64,000 nt of DNA from Ophioderma brevispina (taxonomy: Eukaryota > Echinodermata > Ophiuroidea > Amphilepidida > Ophiodermatidae). Below, one piece after another: positions 58,951 through 64,000 of the stretch (its first letter is position 1; each line of letters begins with the position of its first letter). The stretch spans positions 1 through 64,000 of the forward strand of contig JAMKCH010011908.1 of the NCBI GenBank assembly GCA_023653785.1, read 5' to 3'. The notes beneath the pieces were generated by a model, which did no database searches, was not told the DNA's origin, and saw only the letters and a list, made by a program, of their open reading frames with translations. The position numbers and the translations under genes were made by a program.

Positions 58951-60020
58951 CTACAGTAGATGACAGCATTAATATGTGCTTGTCACAGTAGATGATGACA
59001 GTCATGATATTATGCATGTCTACAGTAGATGACAGCATTAAAATATGCTGTCTACAGTAGGATGACAGCATGTATATATGCTGTCTACAGTAGATGACAG
59101 TCTTTAAATATATGCTGTTTACAGTAGATGACCAGCATTATATGCTGTCTTACAGTAGATGGACAGCATTAATATTATGTGATGTGATCTGGGTAAACCT
59201 GCCAAGTCGCTCAGGACAGTTTGAAAAGGTAAAGAAATAACCTAAAATCTGTTATGTTGTACCCTTATGTTTTTGTCAGATTGTATAAGGCGATAACTTT
59301 GATATGTGTATCATAGAAGAAAGAAGTATAAAAAGTATGGAAAACTTTATATTTCAAACTTTGCAATGATAGTTCAAAACTCCAAATTAGAAAATTTTGC
59401 ACCATGTGGCAGGTTTTCCCAGATGCATCACCTCTGCTGTATACAGAGTAGATGACAGCATTAATATGCTGTCTACAATAGATGAAAGCATTAATATAGG
59501 TTACAGTGATGACAGCATTAATATATGCCGTCTGCAGGTAGATAGCACATGATATTAAGCTGTCTACAGTAGATGACAACATTAATATATGCTGTCTACA
59601 GTAGATAACCAATTAAATCTGCTGTCTACAGTAGGATGACAACATGATATAGCTGTCTAAGTCGAGGACAGCATTAATATTGCACTGTCTCGGTAGATGA
59701 AAGCTTAATAATGCTGATACAGTGATGACAGCAATTAAAAATATGCTGTCTACAGTAGATGGAAGCATAAATAAGCTGTCTACAGTAGATGACAACATTA
59801 ATATATGCTGTCTGCAAGTAGATGACAACATTAGATATATGATGTTACAGTGAGATAAGCATTATTAATATTGACTGACTACAGTAGAGGACCATCATTA
59901 AAATATGATGTTCGTAGATGACAGCATTAATAATATGCTGTCTACAGTAGAGGACAGCATTAATAGTATGCTGTCTGCATAGAGACAACATTAATATATG
60001 CTGTCTACAGATAGATTTTG
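58951..60020. repeat. ~32-bp near-palindromic satellite array
   Basis: About 25-30 diverged units follow the pattern GACAGCATTAATAT followed by ATGCTGTCTACAGTAGAT. GACAGCAT and ATGCTGTC are exact reverse complements around a TAATAT centre, so every unit can form a hairpin. Units vary in length through small indels. The array is broken by unrelated sequence at about 59180-59440. A stray half-unit lies near 60510 (ATGCTATCTACAGTAG). The frames on the minus strand are repeat artefacts. Confidence 0.85.
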
Positions 60021-60479
60021 GCATTATTGGTATCTATAGTGAAGATCATTTTTGAATGGATCCAATTAGGGTCAGTAGTGTTTTAATGAAATTTTATCAT
60101 ACATAACTACAAGTAAGGAATTTTATGAATGTTTACTGTCAAAATATTAGAGCTCATACATAGAATTATATACCATGATGACATTTTGATCTTTTAGCTC
60201 TTTAATTTAAATTTATGAACAGCGATATGGCTGTGGGAAGCCTTGGAATGCTTCTAAACAACAACAAAACCCAATTTAACTTTGTTGTTACACAACGGCA
60301 AATTTGTTGCATGTAGGAAATTGATAAAAATGAAAAAGAAATTTTCAAAGAAGTGAATAAACATAGGTCACAAGGTGTTTCAAGGTGGTCAACCAAATTT
60401 TCATGTGGAAGCATAAACATGTGTTCCCAGTTTGTCATTTACTTTTTAGCACAGGTGTTTTAGTTTACCATATTTAGAT

Positions 60480-60720
60480 TGGTTCGTTTCCTGTTTAATA
60501 TAATATACTATATGCTATCTACAGTAGCCATCTTACAGTATCTCTGATTGGCTCATTACATGATATAGCAAGATATAACCTCTGATTAACCAATCAAAAT
60601 AGACCTATTATCTGTACAACCTCTAAAGCTTTTCTACCATGTCTCTGATTGGCTAAATACATCATTTAATCCAATGTATAACAAATAAAATTGGCCGGTA
60701 GACCTCAGGGGGTTAAATGT
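60480..60720. repeat. repeat with TGATTGGCT (CCAAT-type) motifs
   Basis: CTCTGATTGGCT occurs near 60541 and 60646, and ACCAATCA near 60589. The order and spacing resemble 26430-26600 and 39200-39370 in the segmental duplication (TTGATTGGCTAATTACA, ATAACCAATGAAATTCAG, CTGATTGGCTCC). Distant homology is likely. Confidence 0.45.
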
Positions 60721-62159
60721 GGTGCATCCCTCAAGGTTGAGTATAATTACATGTCGGATATAAACAAGGCGAGGCAACCAAAAGTGCTAATACTAATCGT
60801 GCATGTAAACACAGTGATGTGTGAAAAAAAAGCCGAGCTACATTTTAAAGTTTGATGGTGCATGGAAAGGAGAAGTACTGGAATGCTAGTACTCTTGCAC
60901 TTTGTTGGGTGTACTTTAGAGTATGGCTTCTAAGTGTATTAATGTTCCTGTCTCTTACGATTAAATATCAACAGGAATGTGCACAATTGGATGTGACAAT
61001 GTTATAAAGCATCGTCACCCTAGGCTCTTGCCCTCCTTTTGGTATGCAGTTTTCCCATTTTAGTGAATGCATCATGGCACTGACACTGCTGCTACAATTA
61101 TAATTACCCTAACACACCTTTTGCCACCCATATTTAAAGCTGGTGTTTCTTGATTGTTTTTATGGATCCTTCGATTTACCGAATTGTTTTGATTTTTTGT
61201 AGCTGTATTAAACACCATATGTTTCTCATTGTTGTATGAAAATAGTCAGCCTCCAATGGCATTTTTTTCTCAAAGATATAAACCTAGACTTCTGTTTGTT
61301 ATGGTTGGTTTAAGTTTTGTAATTTTTGGTTCAAGTTTCCTCCGTGTTTAATAGTATGCACTTTCCATTCAAATGAAACTTGGCAACAAAGGATCAGTGA
61401 GTTTTTGGGATCTTATAATGATGTTGAAAGAATGTCAAGGGTCATGTTAAGTTATCAAATTGGGTCAAAATATGTTTATTCTATTATTATTCTATTTATC
61501 AATTTAGTGTTTTAAAAATTCTCTTATTTTGAGATTGTGACATGTTGGGGGGGGGGGGAGACTCCTGGTTCCAGAACCAGCACCCTATTTTGAGATGTGA
61601 CATGGGGGGAAGATTCCTGGTTCAAGAACCACCACAACATTACAGTATAACTAAAAATATTATACAGTAATCATAGGACATTGCTGTAATGCTTTTTTTG
61701 CAAATCAAAACCACAAGTTTGTTTTTGCCCATGAAACTTGTGTTGTGGGGTGTATTTGAATTTTGGCCTGTCACATCAAATAGAGAACATGATAACTTTA
61801 AATCAGAAAAGATCATCTTGATAAGATGCAGGGTGCAAGTGTTTCATGTGATATTTTGTGGTAGACACATTGTTTTTCCATATACCGTTTATAGTGTTGA
61901 TGACAAATGACAAAGGTTTCCTGTATCCTTGAAATGGTTCAATAACCCTACGCAGTCAGTTTAGGAACATGTGGTGCAAGTGTAGTTGTTGAGGTGAAGC
62001 ACTTGTGCACTTGAATGACTGATGCTGAAACTTTGCCGCCTGCCATGAGTCATGTTTCAGTGAACCTTTTTAATTAGAAGCGTAAACTTAACCGATTCCA
62101 GAAAAATAGGGCACTCAATTTTTGAAAGAATAAAACTATGTAAAGGAAAGCTATACAAT
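60721..62159. other. non-coding stretch with short tandem duplication
   Basis: No gene recognised. At 61527-61637 a ~55-bp unit is present twice: TTTTGAGAT, GTGACATG, a G run, TCCTGGTTC, AGAACCA. The first unit has a 12-base G run. Confidence 0.5.
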
Positions 62160-62420
62160 AGGGTAGAGCACTGGATGTCTAATCTAAACACATCTAAGAA
62201 AACAACAACGATTTTAGAACCTTATTTTTTCCTCTATATGGAACTTTCAAGAATGAACCCTCAAAAATGGTTCTTAAAAATCTTAGACACCCAAAAGGTT
62301 CCTAACAGAACCATACAAGGGAAGGTGCTATACAGCAGTTAAAGAACTATTATTTGGTTTCGTTGAAGAACCTTACAGGGGTTTGTCATATAAAGGACAA
62401 GTTTAGAACTTGTTTTTCTA
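62160..62420. repeat. GAACC-rich MITE-like repeat
   Basis: AGAACC, GGTTCTT and GGTTCC words occur in both orientations at intervals of 25-50 bp (62215, 62249, 62263, 62291, 62304, 62369). Alternating orientation suggests a foldback element made of short inverted modules. Precise ends were not found. Confidence 0.4.
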
Positions 62421-62639
62421 GTGTGTATAGTGTATATTATCTGGCAGGATGATTTTTGAGTGGATTCCCCTACTGTTTTTGAGATATTGCCAAAAGTGGG
62501 CGATTTTACCACAAATTGACAAGGTGGTCACAAATCTACCAGACTGCACAGAGTCTAATAATTTAGCCCTAAAATTGCTTAAGACAAGACCCATAATCAG
62601 GTGGGGGTGAGGGGGCAGATCCTGACATTTCCCAAAAAA

Positions 62640-62865
62640 CCCTAAAACCCTACAAAGAGCTTAAAATAGCAACAAAAAAAATAGATTTTGCGAGTGGAGC
62701 GAGCCAAAAAAGTAGGGGTTTTATGCTTTTCTGCCACAAAATGGGTTAAAATTTCAGTAAAAGGTCCACTTTTTCCAAATCCCCCTCTTTTTTTTTGGGG
62801 GGGGGGGGGGGATTGGGAGAAGCCCCTTGCCCCCATAAAAATACTGGTTATGGGCCTGCTTATGG
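62640..62865. repeat. dispersed repeat with G-run
   Basis: GCGAGTGGAGCGAGCC, then GGGTTAAAATTTCAGT, CTTTTTCCAAATCCCCC, a G run of about 14 (62797-62810) and CCCCTTGCCCCC. Similar in style to 22310-22560. Frames across it are not genes. Confidence 0.45.
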
Positions 62866-63002
62866 ATAAGGTGTCAAGGTTAATAGGTATAACATTGAGG
62901 TCATTGTAAAAATGCTTTAGATGCAGCTTCATCTGCAAAAAACATTTAAAAATCAACAGAGCCGTTCAGAGGATCTTTGAGATTGGTTATGGGAATGTTC
63001 CG

Positions 63003-63015
63003 AGGTCAAAGGTCA
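63003..63015 (+). promoter_or_regulatory. perfect DR1 nuclear-receptor-type site
   Basis: AGGTCAAAGGTCA, with a further AGGTCA at 63029-63034 (TTTGAGGTCATTG). It matches the RXR/HNF4-type DR1 consensus exactly. It lies in another likely copy of the AGGTCA-rich family. Function is not demonstrated. Confidence 0.4.
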
Positions 63016-64000
63016 TCTAGAACCATTTGAGGTCATTGCTTAGAAATCTGGCTTAGAACTTGAAAACTCTTCTTTCTGCTCATGGTTAGCAGAAATGTGT
63101 GTCTCAGAGCTACAGCGCCATTGCTCTAGCTCCAACTATAAAGCCCGTTGATACTTGACGTCGATATTTTTTCAGCTGCGAGAATCCGCCCCCGCCGCGA
63201 TTTTCCCCGAATCGCAGTCGATTTCACGCCATCTTTCGCGATTTCTCTCGCTGTCGTAATCGGAAAATGTGCCCTCCCCGAACCTCATGGTATTGCCAGT
63301 AATAGTGCAAGACTGGTCTTTGTTGCCTAATTATAAGGCTTGTGCGTATATCATGCAATTATTCAACTCGCAATTTTAGTTACCAACGGGTATACAAGAT
63401 AGAGCGTAAACATAACAAGTGATTTGGATAAAGTGATTTTAGCATTTTTCATTATTCAAGATTAGGTTGGCCCGCATTTGCCGCGAAAATATCACATGCA
63501 CGTTGCACGCGTTGGGGCAGGTTGGGGGGGTCAAAATAATCGCAATACGAAATTCATTTGCTATGCCAGATGTTCCTTCCCTGCTAGATTCTATGCTTTG
63601 ACGGTGGATATCGTTTCTTATCATTTTGTTGCTTCGACGGCCATTCTCATATTTTCGCTCTTCATAAACTTAACTAAAATAGGAAAGCTGAATACGACAT
63701 AGGCCTCCTCCATTCTTCTTCTTCTTATCGTGTCCAAACACTGCGTTGTAAATATGATCCACCAGCCAGAAAAAAGTGGGTACACAAGTGTAACGTCTGA
63801 CTAGGCCTAAATATGAACTATAAATAATCAGCTTCTTGCCTCCATTAGAGCCTCTTAAAATTTAGTAAGGTTGAGGATATCGCCTCCCAAAACCCCAATT
63901 TCTTTTTCTTATGTATCCTTGAAGTCGGATCTTTTGGTCATTGTATGTGGGGGTTATTTTTCCACCTCCTCTAATTTTATCGTCACTCATATTCGTCATG
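63016..64000. other. window end; CpG-rich patch, no firm gene
   Basis: Positions 63150-63260 are CpG-rich (CCGCCCCCGCCGCGATTTTC, CGATTTCACGCC, TTTCGCGATTT) and open in one frame from about 63148 to 63330, but without an ATG start or a recognised domain. An acceptor-like TTTTTTCAG precedes it at 63164-63172. A second CpG patch lies at 63477-63510. No confident exon. Confidence 0.4.

Noticed and set aside
58784..59831. Repetitive frames with STVDS-type motifs
   Set aside because: They are read-through of the 32-bp satellite and change frame at each indel.
63148..63330. Exon in a CpG-rich patch near the window end
   Set aside because: It is open in one frame with an acceptor-like tract, but no start, donor or recognisable domain, and CpG-rich words repeat within it.

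Overview
This is a eukaryotic, AT-rich, non-coding, repeat-dense stretch of DNA. No gene could be called with confidence. The longest open frames come from homopolymers, a 21-bp minisatellite, a C/G-rich low-complexity patch and a 32-bp satellite, or are short frames with no recognisable domain. There are no bacterial operons, no rRNA and no intact tRNA. The repeat types suggest an invertebrate deuterostome such as an echinoderm or hemichordate: TTAA-flanked MITEs, hAT-like and Tc1/mariner-like non-autonomous elements, tRNA-derived SINE heads, retroposon tails ending in TAA or ATT triplets, and many AGGTCA-rich dispersed repeats. That is an inference from general familiarity and was not tested by a search.

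Layout. 1-15 kb holds scattered MITEs, two retroposon-like 3' ends, a pyrimidine-rich tract, a 12-unit 21-bp minisatellite, and a MITE nested inside another MITE. The centre is a diverged tandem segmental duplication. Copy 1 runs from about 15.2 to 28.8 kb and copy 2 from about 29.7 to 41.3 kb. A ~125-bp fragment of the unit's start recurs at 42.2 kb. Each copy carries insertions missing from the other, so several filled and empty sites can be read directly. These include a 5.2-kb block, two MITE-1 copies, a SINE-like insert and an 893-bp inverted-repeat element in copy 1, and a MITE-2 and a 4.7-kb block in copy 2.

41-64 kb holds an inverted pair of MITE-3 copies, a hAT-like element with an imperfect flanking duplication, a diverged local duplication containing a tRNA-Leu-like relic, an inverted-repeat element at 52.3-52.9 kb, a Tc1/mariner-like element with ~190-bp terminal repeats at 57.1-58.4 kb, and a ~1-kb satellite whose unit is nearly palindromic.

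The best candidates for something functional are not proteins. A 71-nt block is identical in both duplication copies while its flanks have diverged, and it contains two adjacent perfect hairpins (27807-27877 and 40204-40274). There is a perfect 30-bp-stem hairpin at 18538-18606, a 120-bp imperfect hairpin at 31298-31417, and a dispersed repeat family carrying perfect DR1 nuclear-receptor-type sites. Coding calls are given only as low-confidence candidates. The many single-base indels between copies could reflect real divergence or sequence error.
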